From: Phosphoribacter sp037046615 | GTDB taxonomy: Bacteria; Actinomycetota; Actinomycetes; Actinomycetales; Dermatophilaceae | Length of the DNA: 64,000 bases | Reading direction: 5' to 3' | Assembly: GCA_037046615.1 (NCBI GenBank) | Contig: JBAOHD010000020.1 | Location: 60,365 to 124,364, forward strand | Notes under the pieces: model-generated | What the model was told of the DNA's origin: nothing | Database searches by the model: none | What the model saw: the letters and a program-made list of their open reading frames with translations, nothing else | Translations under genes and position numbers: made by a program | Part shown: one piece after another, positions 9,105 through 18,310 of the stretch | How the letters are laid out: each line of letters opens with the position of its first letter | Numbering within the stretch: the stretch's first letter is position 1

Positions 9105-9950
9105 GTGCTGCGACTTCACTCGTCGGTCCGGGTGCTGACTCCGGCTGACCAGGACGAGGCTCTCGCACTCTGTGCCCGCGATCCTGCGGCCAACTGTTTC
9201 GTCGCGTCGCGGCTGCTCGAGGGTGGCCTCACGTCGGCCACCACCACGCTCCTCGGCTACGGGGAGGAGGGGGCACTCACGAGCCTGCTGTGGACTGGAG
9301 TCAACCTGGTCCCGGTTGAGTTGACGCCTGACGCGGTCGGTGCTTTCGCCCATCGGGTGCGCCGTCATCGCCGGTCGTGCGCGTCGATCTTCGGGCCTTA
9401 CGACGGCGTCCAAGGGTTGTGGTCGGCGCTGTCGCCGGCCTGGGGACCGGCGCGGACGGTGCGCCACATCCAGCCCCTCCTCGCGACCTCGACACCTCCG
9501 TCCACGCTCGGCATCGCCCCTGACCCGAGGGTGCGGCTGGCGGACCCGGCCGACGTCGATCTCGTCGTCCCCGCCGCCGCGGCCATGTTTACCGACGAGA
9601 TCGGTTACCCACCCTTTGCCGGGTCGACGACGGCATACCGGGCCACGATTGCCGCACTCATCCGCGCGCGGCGCACCTACGTGTGGATCGACCGTGGGCG
9701 GTGCCTGTTCAAGGCCGACGTGGGATCGGTGGCGGTGGGAGCTGCCCAGATCCAGGGTGTGTGGCTGGCCCCCGGGCTTCGCGGCCGGGGATTGTCGGTG
9801 CCCCTGATGGCGGCCGTGACCGACCACGTCCTCGGCACCCTCGCGCCGGTTGCCTCGCTGTATGTCAACGAGTTCAACCATGCGGCTCGCCGGACCTATG
9901 CCGCCCTCGGATACCGCGACATCGGCACCTTCACGACCGTCCTGCTGTGA
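9105..9950 (+). CDS. GNAT N-acetyltransferase with N-terminal DUF4081-like domain
   Basis: A 281-residue two-part acetyltransferase. The N-terminal half (about 1-140) resembles DUF4081, and the C-terminal half carries a GNAT fold with the acetyl-CoA loop GVWLAPGLRGRGLSVPLMAAV near residues 216-236, then LYVNEFNHAARRTYAALGY. The substrate is unknown. Actinobacteria often place this gene directly after ispG, as here. GTG 9105 is 18 bases downstream of the ispG stop. Confidence 0.82.
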   Translation: MLRLHSSVRVLTPADQDEALALCARDPAANCFVASRLLEGGLTSATTTLLGYGEEGALTSLLWTGVNLVPVELTPDAVGAFAHRVRRHRRSCASIFGPYDGVQGLWSALSPAWGPARTVRHIQPLLATSTPPSTLGIAPDPRVRLADPADVDLVVPAAAAMFTDEIGYPPFAGSTTAYRATIAALIRARRTYVWIDRGRCLFKADVGSVAVGAAQIQGVWLAPGLRGRGLSVPLMAAVTDHVLGTLAPVASLYVNEFNHAARRTYAALGYRDIGTFTTVLL

Positions 9951-10017
9951 TGCGCGCGCGGTGAGCGGACGGCATACGGGCCGATATCCTGCCGGGGCAC
10001 CCGCCAAAGGAGAGATC

Positions 10018-11790
10018 GTGACCGTCCTGCGCATGTCCTCGTTGTTTTTGCGGACCCTCCGAGAGGATCCTGCCGATGCCGAGGTGCCCAGCCACAAGCT
10101 GCTCGTCCGGGCCGGCTACATCCGGCGGGTGAGCCCGGGCATCTACACCTGGTTGCCCCTCGGGATGCGGGTCCTGCGCAATGTCGAGGCCATCGTGCGC
10201 GAGGAGATGGACCAGATCAGCCAGGAGTTGCTCTTCCCGGCGCTCTTGCCGCGCGAGCCGTTCGACGCGACTGGCCGCTGGACCGAATACGGCGACAACA
10301 TCTTCCGTCTCAAGGACCGCAAGGGATCCGACTATCTCCTGGGCCCCACTCACGAGGAACTCTTCACCCTCGCGGTCAAGGACGCCTTCTCGTCCTACAA
10401 GGACCTGCCGATCTCGCTCTACCAGATCCAGACGAAGTACCGCGACGAGGCACGTCCGCGCGCGGGCCTGTTGCGGGGGCGCGAGTTCGTCATGAAGGAC
10501 TCGTACTCCTTCGACGTCGACGAGGCCGGTTTGACGAAGTCCTATGACGCTCACCGGGACGCCTATATCAAGATTTTCGACCGGCTCGGCTTCCACTACG
10601 TCATCGTCGAAGCGATGGCTGGGGCCATGGGTGGCTCGAAGTCGGAGGAATTCCTCGCGACCGCGGCCAACGGCGAGGACACCTACGTCCGCTGCGCCGC
10701 GTGCGGGTATTCGGCCAACGTTGAGGCGGTCAAGGTGCCCACGCCCGCGGCGATCGACCACGCTGGTATGCCGTCGGCGCAGGTGATCGACACGCCCGGG
10801 ACTCCGACGATCGAGACCCTCGTGGACTTCGTCAACGCGGCGCATCCCCGGGGCGATCGCCCGTGGACAGCTGCCGACACCCTCAAGAACGTCGTCGTGC
10901 TCCTGGAGTATCCCGACGGTCGACGCGAGCCACTCGTCATCGGCGTGCCTGGTGACCGCGAGGTCGACGAGAAGCGGCTCGCTGCCCAGGTCGATCCGGC
11001 TGTCGTTGCTGCCTTCGACGAGGCCGAGTTCGCCAAGCACCCCGGCCTCGTGCGCGGCTATATCGGCCCGCAAGCTCTCGGCACAGAATCCGCCACGGGC
11101 GTGCGCTATCTCACCGACCCGCGCGTGTCTGTCGGCACGGCCTGGGTGACGGGCGCCAATGTGTCCGGCCAGCACGTTATCGGACTCGTCGCGGGTCGTG
11201 ACTTCACCTCCGACGGCACGATCGAGGCGGCCGAGGTGCGCGTCGGTGACGCGTGCCCGTCCTGCGGTGACGGGGACGGTCTCGAGGCTGCCCGGGGCAT
11301 CGAGATGGGTCACATCTTCCAGTTGGGCAAGAAGTACGCAGAGGCGCTCGACCTCAAGGTCCTCGACGAACACGGCAAGCTCGTGACCGTCGTCATGGGG
11401 TCCTACGGAATCGGGGTCTCCCGTGCGGTGGCGTGCATCGCCGAGGGCAACCACGACGAGTCCGGTCTGGTGTGGCCGCGGGAGATCAGTCCGGCCGACG
11501 TCCATGTCGTCGCAACGGGCAAGGACGAGGCCGTCTTTGTCGCCGCCGAGACGCTGGCCCGTGGCCTGGCGGCTGAGGGGCTCGATGTCATCTATGACGA
11601 CCGGCGCGGGGTGTCGCCTGGGGTGAAGTTCAAGGACTCCGAGCTCATCGGTGTGCCGACGATTGTCGTCGTGGGTCGTGGGCTCGCCACCGGTGTTGTC
11701 GAGGTCAAGGATCGCCGCTCGGGCGAGCGCCGCGAGGTGCCCGTCGATGAGGCTGTGCTCGAGGTATGCCGCGAGGTCCGGGGCGCGTGA
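10018..11790 (+). CDS. proS: Prolyl-tRNA synthetase, bacterial type
   Basis: Class II aminoacyl-tRNA synthetase that charges tRNA-Pro. The 590-residue protein has motif 2 around YRDEARPRAGLLRGREFVMK (about 141-160), an editing insertion (about 240-400, including EYPDGRREPLVIGVPGDREV) that clears mischarged Ala-tRNA, and motif 3 in GSYGIGVSRAVACI (about 461-474). GTG 10018 is preceded by AAAGGAGA, so the longer frame beginning at 9850 is not used. Its stop overlaps the HAD gene. Confidence 0.96.
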   Translation: MTVLRMSSLFLRTLREDPADAEVPSHKLLVRAGYIRRVSPGIYTWLPLGMRVLRNVEAIVREEMDQISQELLFPALLPREPFDATGRWTEYGDNIFRLKDRKGSDYLLGPTHEELFTLAVKDAFSSYKDLPISLYQIQTKYRDEARPRAGLLRGREFVMKDSYSFDVDEAGLTKSYDAHRDAYIKIFDRLGFHYVIVEAMAGAMGGSKSEEFLATAANGEDTYVRCAACGYSANVEAVKVPTPAAIDHAGMPSAQVIDTPGTPTIETLVDFVNAAHPRGDRPWTAADTLKNVVVLLEYPDGRREPLVIGVPGDREVDEKRLAAQVDPAVVAAFDEAEFAKHPGLVRGYIGPQALGTESATGVRYLTDPRVSVGTAWVTGANVSGQHVIGLVAGRDFTSDGTIEAAEVRVGDACPSCGDGDGLEAARGIEMGHIFQLGKKYAEALDLKVLDEHGKLVTVVMGSYGIGVSRAVACIAEGNHDESGLVWPREISPADVHVVATGKDEAVFVAAETLARGLAAEGLDVIYDDRRGVSPGVKFKDSELIGVPTIVVVGRGLATGVVEVKDRRSGERREVPVDEAVLEVCREVRGA

Positions 11791-12518
11791 CCTCGTCGCC
11801 GCCCGTTGAGGCCGTCATCTTCGACTGGGGCGGCACGATCACTCCGTGGCACACCGTCGACCTGCGCCAGCAGTGGCATGTCTTCGCGCAGGGGATGGGC
11901 GCGATCGCCTGCTCGCTCCGGGACACGGCGAGCGCGGTCTTCGCCGCCGAGGAGGAAGCGTGGTCTCGCGGCCGCAGAGACGGGATCAGCGCACGCCTCG
12001 ACGAGATCCTCGCGGCAGCCGGCCTTGATCCCGAGTCGGACGCCACGCAGGCCGGCCTCGCGGCATACCGTGACTTCTGGGAGCCCCACACGTGGACGCA
12101 CCCCGCCATCGGTCCTTTGTGGGAAGGCTTGCGCGCCAACGGGATCCGTATCGGGGTGCTGTCCAACACGATTTGGTCGCGGGACTACCACCGGGAGATC
12201 TTCGCCCGCGACGACGTCCTGCATCTCATCGACGGCGATGTGTATTCAAGTGAAACGCCCTGGGTGAAGCCCCGGACGGAGATCTTTATCGCCGCGGCCG
12301 AGTCGGTGGGCGTCGAACCAGCGCGCTGTGCCTATGTGGGCGATCGGTCTTACGAGGATGTCCACGGCCCGCAGTCGGCTGGCATGCGGGCGATCTGGAT
12401 CCCACATTCGGACATCCCGGAAAGTCAACAGGTGTCGCACGAAGCGACTCCAGACGGGGTGGCCCATGATCTCGGGGACGTCCTGGACATCGTGGCGGCC
12501 TGGTCGGCCCCGCGGTGA
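11787..12518 (+). CDS. HAD family hydrolase
   Basis: A 243-residue haloacid dehalogenase-like phosphatase. Motif I is VIFDWGGTIT (10-19), where the usual second Asp is Gly, a substitution seen in some HAD subgroups. Motif II is GVLSNT near 121, motif III Lys is in VKPRTEIF near 155, and motif IV is YVGDRSYEDVHG near 177-188. The substrate is unknown. It overlaps proS by GTGA and the next gene in the same way, implying translational coupling. Confidence 0.82.
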   Translation: MTSSPPVEAVIFDWGGTITPWHTVDLRQQWHVFAQGMGAIACSLRDTASAVFAAEEEAWSRGRRDGISARLDEILAAAGLDPESDATQAGLAAYRDFWEPHTWTHPAIGPLWEGLRANGIRIGVLSNTIWSRDYHREIFARDDVLHLIDGDVYSSETPWVKPRTEIFIAAAESVGVEPARCAYVGDRSYEDVHGPQSAGMRAIWIPHSDIPESQQVSHEATPDGVAHDLGDVLDIVAAWSAPR

Positions 12519-13294
12519 TGCTCGACCCGTCGACCTGGGCGCTCCTCGCGTCAGCCGCGCTGCTCGCGGGATGGGTTGACGCCGTCGTCGGGGGCGGGGG
12601 ACTGATCCAGTTGCCCGCCCTGCTCATCGGCCTGCCAGGGGCTGCGCCCGCGCAACTGCTGGCGACGAACAAGGTGGGGTCGATCTGCGGGACGTCGGTC
12701 AGCTCGATCACCTACTACCGCCGGATCCGTCCTGATCTTCGGACCGCGCTACCCATGGCGGCGGCTGCCTATGTCGGCTCGATCGCCGGGGCCTTCGTGG
12801 GACTGCACATCCCCAAGAGCGCGTTCAACCCGATCATCCTCGTGCTGCTCGTCGTCGTCGGCGCCTACACCGTTTTCAAGCCGTCGCTCGGGGCGGTGAC
12901 AGCCATCCGACACGAGGGGAGACGGCATACGTCGTATGCCGTCCTCGTCGGCTTGGTGATCGGGTCCTACGACGGGGCGCTCGGTCCAGGCACAGGATCG
13001 TTCTTCGTCTTCGCCCTCGTCGGATGGCTGGGGTATGCGTTCTTGCAGGCCAGCGCCAAGGCAAAGATCGCGAACTTTGCGACGAACTTGGGGGCGTTGA
13101 CCGTCTTTGTGCCGCAGGGCCACGTGCTGTGGACCGTTGGCCTCGTGATGGGGGCTCTCAACCTCGTGGGCGGCTATCTCGGCGCGCGGACGGCGGTGCG
13201 GCTGGGCAGCGGCTTCGTGCGGGCGGTGTTCGTGCTCGTCGTAAGCGCGTTCATCGTCAAGATCGGTGGAGCTCTGCTCGGGTGGTGGGCATGA
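12515..13294 (+). CDS. TauE/SafE family permease
   Basis: A 259-residue membrane protein with about eight helices. The TauE/SafE signature half-repeats are AGWVDAVVGGGGLIQLPALL (18-37) and the later GSYDGALGPGTGSFFVFAL (about 149-167). Family members export sulfite or sulfonates or handle other anions; the substrate is not shown here. Residues about 135-140 (RRHTSYAV) are encoded by an inverted pair of the iterated octamer. Confidence 0.85.
   Translation: MMLDPSTWALLASAALLAGWVDAVVGGGGLIQLPALLIGLPGAAPAQLLATNKVGSICGTSVSSITYYRRIRPDLRTALPMAAAAYVGSIAGAFVGLHIPKSAFNPIILVLLVVVGAYTVFKPSLGAVTAIRHEGRRHTSYAVLVGLVIGSYDGALGPGTGSFFVFALVGWLGYAFLQASAKAKIANFATNLGALTVFVPQGHVLWTVGLVMGALNLVGGYLGARTAVRLGSGFVRAVFVLVVSAFIVKIGGALLGWWA
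12923..12941. repeat. Inverted octamer pair inside the TauE gene
   Basis: CGGCATAC at 12923-12930 and GTATGCCG at 12934-12941 are separated by three bases. With flanking bases (GACGGCATAC-GTC-GTATGCCGTC) this gives a ten-base perfect inverted repeat within coding sequence. It shows that the octamer is tolerated in both orientations within one gene. Confidence 0.9.
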
Positions 13295-13356
13295 CGCGGG
13301 AGTCTCGCGAGGCGCTCTGAGCCTGACCGCCGGAGATGACCAAGGGGAGACCCCAA

Positions 13357-13390
13357 CCCCCCACCTCGTAACCCCCCCCACCTCGTGACC
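13357..13390. repeat. 17-bp tandem duplication in intergenic DNA
   Basis: Two adjacent copies of CCCCCCACCTCGTRACC at 13357-13373 and 13374-13390 differ at one base. They lie in the 255-base gap between the TauE gene and the ferric-reductase-like gene, which also contains a small GGGG-AGA-CCCC inverted repeat and one octamer at 13460. I see no gene there. The C-runs could serve in transcription termination or be neutral. Confidence 0.7.
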
Positions 13391-13549
13391 TCTCGCCCGT
13401 CCCCAACCCGTTCCCGGGTCCCACGTGTTCCACTCCTCCGTGCCGCGGACCGAGGCGCCCGGCATACCTCCACGCTCGGCATGAGCGCCCACGCCAGCAG
13501 CGCCACCGTTCACAGCCAAATCCCAGGTTCGACCAGCAGACTGCCCCGT

Positions 13550-15007
13550 ATGAGTTCGACGACCGTCGCGCCCGGCGACGGCGCAGGGGGCGCGGGGTGG
13601 CCTGCCCGGAGCGCATCGGGGCCAGCCCACCCCCCACACCGGCCGATGGGGATCCTCGTCACTCCCCAGTGGTGGCGTGACGCGGCCGGTGCATTCGTCT
13701 GGCTCACGATCCTTGCTGTCGTGGCGCTGTGGGTCTCCCAAGGGGGCCTGCAAGACCTCGCGACCGTGGGCGGAGCGCTCTCCGGAATCGGCCGCCTGAC
13801 CGGGCTGGTCGCATCGGCGCTCCTGCTCATCCAAGTGCTGCTCATGGGGCGGATCCCGCTCGTTGAACGCTCCTACGGACAGGACGAACTCGCTCGGCGC
13901 CATCGGCTCGTGGGGTTGTGGTCGTTCTCACTCATGTGGGTCCACGTTGTCCTGATCTGGCTCGGGTATGCCGCAGACGGCTCGCGTGGCCTATGGGGGA
14001 CACTCGTCGACTTCGTCCTCGACTATCCCGGCATGCTCCTGGCGTTGGCCGGCACCGCAGCCCTGACGATGGTCGTCGTCACCTCCTCCCGACGTTCTCG
14101 CGCACGCTTGCGCTACGAGTCCTGGCACCTGCTGCACCTCTACGCCTATCTCGGTGTCGGGCTCGCCTTGCCGCACCAGTTGTGGACGGGACACGACTTC
14201 ATCGGCAACCGGCCCGCCATCGTCTTCTGGTGGAGCCTCTGGGGAGCCTCCATTGTCGCCACGCTCGGATGCCGTGTCGCGCTCCCGCTCTACCGCTCGG
14301 CCCGACACCGCCTTGTCGTGAGCCAGGTGCGGGCCGAAGCCCCGGGTGTCACCAGCGTGGTGCTCACCGGGCGTGATCTCGATCGCCTCCCAGTGGGGGC
14401 TGGCCAGTTCTTCCAATGGCGGTTCCTTGACGCGCCGGGAGCAACTCGTGCTCACCCCTACTCGCTCTCGGCAGCACCCGACGGCCGGACACTGCGGATC
14501 ACCGCCGCCCACCTCGGCGATGGTTCCGCGCAACTGGCCGACCTCAGGCCAGGGTGCCGGGTCATGATCGAAGGCCCATACGGACGCCTGCACGCTGGGG
14601 TCCGCACGCGGCAGAAGGTCCTCCTCATGGCGTCAGGGATCGGTGTCACCCCCCTGCGGGCCCTCCTCGAGGAACTCCCACAACGTCCAGGAGACCTCAC
14701 CCTCGTCTACCGGGCGCATGACGAGAGCGACCTCGTGTTCGCAGACGAACTCGCTGACCTGGCGGCCAAGACCGGCGCGCGGGTCATTCCCGTCCTGGGG
14801 TCACGGACAACGTCGCGGGCAAGTTGGCTGCCCGCTCAGGCGTCGCACCTGAGTGACGTCGACGCTCTTCGCTACCTCGTGCCGGATCTGGCCGACCATG
14901 ACGTCTACATCTGCGGCAACCCGCAGTGGATGGACCTCGTCGCCGACGCCGCCATCCGCGGCGGCGTCCCGCCATCACGGATCCACCTCGAGCGTTTCAC
15001 CTACTGA
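13550..15007 (+). CDS. Ferric reductase-like membrane flavocytochrome/oxidoreductase
   Basis: A 485-residue protein with about six N-terminal helices (about 35-250, ferric-reductase-like, with candidate haem His in LMWVHVVLIW and SWHLLHLYAYLGVGLALPHQL). A ferredoxin-reductase-like C-terminus follows: FAD-binding RAHPYSLSAAP near 301, NAD-binding VLLMASGIGVTPLRALLEEL near 358-377, and a terminal Y after LERF. It likely moves electrons from NAD(P)H across the membrane to the FMN-binding protein next door. ATG 13550 is chosen because upstream codons look non-coding. Confidence 0.8.
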   Translation: MSSTTVAPGDGAGGAGWPARSASGPAHPPHRPMGILVTPQWWRDAAGAFVWLTILAVVALWVSQGGLQDLATVGGALSGIGRLTGLVASALLLIQVLLMGRIPLVERSYGQDELARRHRLVGLWSFSLMWVHVVLIWLGYAADGSRGLWGTLVDFVLDYPGMLLALAGTAALTMVVVTSSRRSRARLRYESWHLLHLYAYLGVGLALPHQLWTGHDFIGNRPAIVFWWSLWGASIVATLGCRVALPLYRSARHRLVVSQVRAEAPGVTSVVLTGRDLDRLPVGAGQFFQWRFLDAPGATRAHPYSLSAAPDGRTLRITAAHLGDGSAQLADLRPGCRVMIEGPYGRLHAGVRTRQKVLLMASGIGVTPLRALLEELPQRPGDLTLVYRAHDESDLVFADELADLAAKTGARVIPVLGSRTTSRASWLPAQASHLSDVDALRYLVPDLADHDVYICGNPQWMDLVADAAIRGGVPPSRIHLERFTY

Positions 15008-15042
15008 CAGTCTCCGATCGCAGCACAAAGGAACACATCGGC

Positions 15043-15552
15043 ATGCGTCGCATCGTCATCTGGGCCCTCAGCACTCTCACGGTCCTCGTGCTGCTGTTCA
15101 GTTACCGCACCTCCACCTCCAGCATCGTCGGTGCCTCCGACCAGGTGGTTGCGCCGACGCGGGCCGCCTCGGGCGGTCAGGCGGCTCCCAAGACCCCACC
15201 CGTGCCCGCGACGCCGGGCGCGGCCCGCGTTCCGGGCCAGCCTGCGACACCCGCCACTCCGGCGCCCCCGGCGGGAGGCTCAACGTTTGTTGGTGCCGCC
15301 GTCGGCACCCGCTACGGCAACGTCCAGGTCCAGATCACCGTGGCCGACGGGCGCATCACCAGCGCCACAGTCCTGCAGGTGCCTAACCGCGACCGCAAGG
15401 ACGTCATGATCAACAGCCGCGCGGTGCCGATCCTCAACCAGGCCGTCGTCGCGGCCCAAAGCGCCGATATCGACATGGTTTCGGGTGCCACCGTGACGTC
15501 GATGGCCTACGTCCAGTCGCTCCAATCCGCCCTCGATCAGGCACATTTGTGA
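15043..15552 (+). CDS. FMN-binding domain protein, ApbE target
   Basis: A 169-residue exported protein: an N-terminal hydrophobic signal/anchor (RIVIWALSTLTVLVLLFSY), a Pro/Ala-rich linker (about 35-80), then an FMN-binding domain. It ends with DMVSGATVTSMAYVQSL; in this family the second Thr of the SGAT(x)T motif is the site of covalent FMN attachment by ApbE. It is probably a periplasm-side or cell-wall-side electron carrier between the membrane reductase and an unknown acceptor. Its stop overlaps the apbE start. Confidence 0.85.
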   Translation: MRRIVIWALSTLTVLVLLFSYRTSTSSIVGASDQVVAPTRAASGGQAAPKTPPVPATPGAARVPGQPATPATPAPPAGGSTFVGAAVGTRYGNVQVQITVADGRITSATVLQVPNRDRKDVMINSRAVPILNQAVVAAQSADIDMVSGATVTSMAYVQSLQSALDQAHL

Positions 15553-16310
15553 CCTCGCGGGCGTGGGTCGAACACCTCATGGGTATGCCGGTGAGCATCC
15601 ACGTGAGGTGCCCTGACCCCCGCTCCGCGGACATCGAACGAGCCGTGGTCGCGGCATACCACGAGCTCGCCTGTCTCGAAGATGTGTTCTCGACCTGGCG
15701 TCCGGACTCCCACGTGAGTCGACTCGCCCGTGGAGAAATCGCTCTCGCACACTGTGATCCGCTCATCGGTGAGGTCATCGCACTCGGCGCGGAGGCAACG
15801 CACCTGACGGGGGGTGCCTTCACCACACACCTGCCCGATCCCACCGGGCATCGACTCTTCAACCCGACCGGGTTGGTCAAGGGTTGGGCTGTCGACCGGG
15901 CTGGCGCCATCCTCTCTGGCCTGCCCGGCACGGCGTGGTGCATCAACGCCGGCGGCGATCTGCTGGCCGGCCGTCACCGCCATGTCCCTCCGGCAGGGCA
16001 GGACGCCCTCCCGTGGCGGATCGGGATCGAGGACCCCCACGATCGATCACGGATCGCACGGGTCGTGCCCGTCATGGAAGGAGCAGTCGCGACGTCGGGG
16101 ACAGCGGCACGCGGGGCGCACCTCTACGACCCGCGGTCTGACGAGTGGATCGATCGACTCGCCTCCGTCACCGTGGCGGGCCCGGACCTGATGTGGGCCG
16201 ACGTCTGGGCAACGGCCCTCTTCGTCGGTGGGGAGGATGCAGCCCGTGCCTTCGATGTGGCCCTGGAAACTCGGCCTGGCTACTCCTGGTGGTCCCAGGG
16301 CATGGAATGA
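15549..16310 (+). CDS. apbE: FAD:protein FMN transferase, ApbE family
   Basis: A 253-residue flavinyltransferase that attaches FMN to Thr of exported FMN-binding proteins, the obvious target being the adjacent gene. ApbE features are LMGMPVSIHVRC at the N-terminus, GLVKGWAVDRAGAIL (about 106-120), CINAGGDLLAGR (about 131-142) and a late ATSGTAARGAHLYDPR (about 179-194). No clear signal peptide is seen. GTG 15549 overlaps the upstream stop; the 3' end overlaps the convergent DUF255 gene by 31 bases. Confidence 0.88.
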   Translation: MTSRAWVEHLMGMPVSIHVRCPDPRSADIERAVVAAYHELACLEDVFSTWRPDSHVSRLARGEIALAHCDPLIGEVIALGAEATHLTGGAFTTHLPDPTGHRLFNPTGLVKGWAVDRAGAILSGLPGTAWCINAGGDLLAGRHRHVPPAGQDALPWRIGIEDPHDRSRIARVVPVMEGAVATSGTAARGAHLYDPRSDEWIDRLASVTVAGPDLMWADVWATALFVGGEDAARAFDVALETRPGYSWWSQGME

Positions 16311-18298
16311 GCGTCTCCGCGAAGGAGGGCCGACATCCGCTCGGGATCTGTCACCGGAGCCGAGCAGACCGTGCCTCGGCAGATGTATGCCGCCGGCCGC
16401 CCACCGACAAGCCCCCGGTCAGTCGCCACGGGGACACCGTCCTGGTCAGGGCGTGCTGCCACGACGAGCGCGCCCGACGGGGCGGCCTGTCGAGCGGATC
16501 GCAGGAGCTCGGCCCCCTCGTCCGGGGAGGATCGGATGACGACGACGCTCACGGGGCCCGCGACGCGAGCCTCTGCAGCAGCCAACGTCCATCCCGCGAA
16601 ACGCGGGTCATGTGTCGCGAGTCCACCACCGACGGCGAGTGCCGCGTCGGCCAGCTCGAGCGAGTCCGCCGAGCCCGTCAGCACGGCATACTCCACCAGT
16701 GCCGCGGCGATCGCGGACTGACCGGAGGGTTCGGCATTGTCGGACGCGGAGTGCACCCGCGTCACGAGATCCGTCTCGGCCTCTGTGTCGAAGAAGACGC
16801 CGTCACCGTCACCGAACAGCTCCGCCGCTGCCTGCAGCAGGTCCCCGGCCGGGGTCAGCCACGCAGCATCACCGGTAGCGGCAAAGAGGTGGATGCATCC
16901 CGACGCGACGTTGCCGTAATCGTCGGCAACGGCCCGGGCCTCGCCGACGACTCCCTCGCGGGAGACTCGTCGCAAGCGGCCGTCGACGAGGTGTCCGGAC
17001 ATGAGCCACTGAGCCGCCTCGACTGCGGCGGTGATGTAACGCGGCTCCTCCAGGAGGGATCCCACCTGGGCCAGCGCCGTCAGGGCCAAGCCATTCCACG
17101 AGGCCACGACCTTGTCATCACGGGCGGGTTGCGGTCGTGCGGCCCGGGCTGCGGCCAGTCGAGCCCTGACGTCGGCCCACCACTGGGCCTCTCCCGGGTC
17201 AGGAAGACCGATGGTCCACCGCAGGGTCGAACTGCCGTGCTCGAACGTGCCGGCCGCGGTCACCCCGAGCACCTCCGCTGCCCGTGCCCCGTCGGCGTCG
17301 CCGAGCACCTCGACGAGTTCGCCGGGTGTCCAGACATAGGTCGCGCCTTCGACACCAACGGTGTCAGCGTCGAGGGACGATGCAAAGCCACCGTCACGAG
17401 TGCGGAAATCACGCAGCAGCATCTCGCAGGTCTCCTGCGCGATCCGACGGCCGAGTGGGTGGCCGGTTGCCCGCCACCACTGCACGTAGAGCTGGGCGAG
17501 GAGAGCGTTGTCGTAGAGCATCTTCTCGAAGTGCGGCACAACCCAGCCGGCGTCGACGGCATACCGGGCGAAGCCGCCTCCGACCTGGTCGTACAACCCG
17601 CCGTAAGCCATGGCCTCGCAGGTCTGGGTCACCATCTCCATCGCTCGTGCTGACCCGGTGCGTTCGGCGTGCCGCAGCAGGAACAGCAGAGTCATCGCCG
17701 GTGGGAACTTTGGCGCGTGACCGAATCCGCCGTTGCGCCGGTCGAAGGTGCGCTCCAGTGCGTGGACGGCGTGCTCCAGGCTGCCCTCGTCGATCGGCAC
17801 CGCCGGCTGGGGTGAGACTGCCCGAGTGACCGCATCAAGGATGTGCGACGCCGATCGGTCGACGTCCTCGCGGCGCGAGGTCCACGCCTGCGTCGCCGCG
17901 TCGAGGAGCGCGAGGAACTGGGCCTTGGGCAGATAGGTGCCTGCCCAGAACGGCGTCAATTCAGGGGTGAGCAGCACGGTCATCGGCCAGCCGCCGCGTC
18001 CGGTCAGCGCGGTCGTCGCCGCCATATAGATGGCGTCGACGTCGGGGCGCTCCTCCCGGTCGACCTTGATCGCCACAAACCGCCCATCCAGAGCAGCGGC
18101 CACGTCATCGGCCTCGAACGACTCGTGAGCCATGACGTGACACCAATGGCAGGCCGCATAACCGACGGACAAGAGGATGGGGATGTCGAGGCGCCGAGCC
18201 TCGGCGAAGGCCTCAGGTCCCCACTCCCACCAGTCCACGGGGTTGTCGGCGTGCTGTCGGAGATAGGGGCTCAGGGCGGCTGCAAGTCGTCGGGCCAT
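16280..18298 (-). CDS. Thioredoxin domain-containing DUF255 protein
   Basis: A 672-residue protein of the DUF255/YyaL (SSP411-like) family. The N-terminal thioredoxin-like domain (about 1-160) has VGYAACHWCHVMAHESF with the CHWC redox motif near residues 48-51. The rest is an alpha-barrel region resembling N-acylglucosamine 2-epimerase/cellobiose epimerase folds (GGLYDQVGGGFARYAVD, VVASWNGLALTAL). Function is not established. It is convergent with apbE and sits 12 bases after the DUF4439 gene. Confidence 0.85.
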   Translation of the reverse strand: MARRLAAALSPYLRQHADNPVDWWEWGPEAFAEARRLDIPILLSVGYAACHWCHVMAHESFEADDVAAALDGRFVAIKVDREERPDVDAIYMAATTALTGRGGWPMTVLLTPELTPFWAGTYLPKAQFLALLDAATQAWTSRREDVDRSASHILDAVTRAVSPQPAVPIDEGSLEHAVHALERTFDRRNGGFGHAPKFPPAMTLLFLLRHAERTGSARAMEMVTQTCEAMAYGGLYDQVGGGFARYAVDAGWVVPHFEKMLYDNALLAQLYVQWWRATGHPLGRRIAQETCEMLLRDFRTRDGGFASSLDADTVGVEGATYVWTPGELVEVLGDADGARAAEVLGVTAAGTFEHGSSTLRWTIGLPDPGEAQWWADVRARLAAARAARPQPARDDKVVASWNGLALTALAQVGSLLEEPRYITAAVEAAQWLMSGHLVDGRLRRVSREGVVGEARAVADDYGNVASGCIHLFAATGDAAWLTPAGDLLQAAAELFGDGDGVFFDTEAETDLVTRVHSASDNAEPSGQSAIAAALVEYAVLTGSADSLELADAALAVGGGLATHDPRFAGWTLAAAEARVAGPVSVVVIRSSPDEGAELLRSARQAAPSGALVVAARPDQDGVPVATDRGLVGGRPAAYICRGTVCSAPVTDPERMSALLRGDAHSMPWDHQE

Positions 18299-18310
18299 GG
18301 CCCGAGCGTG

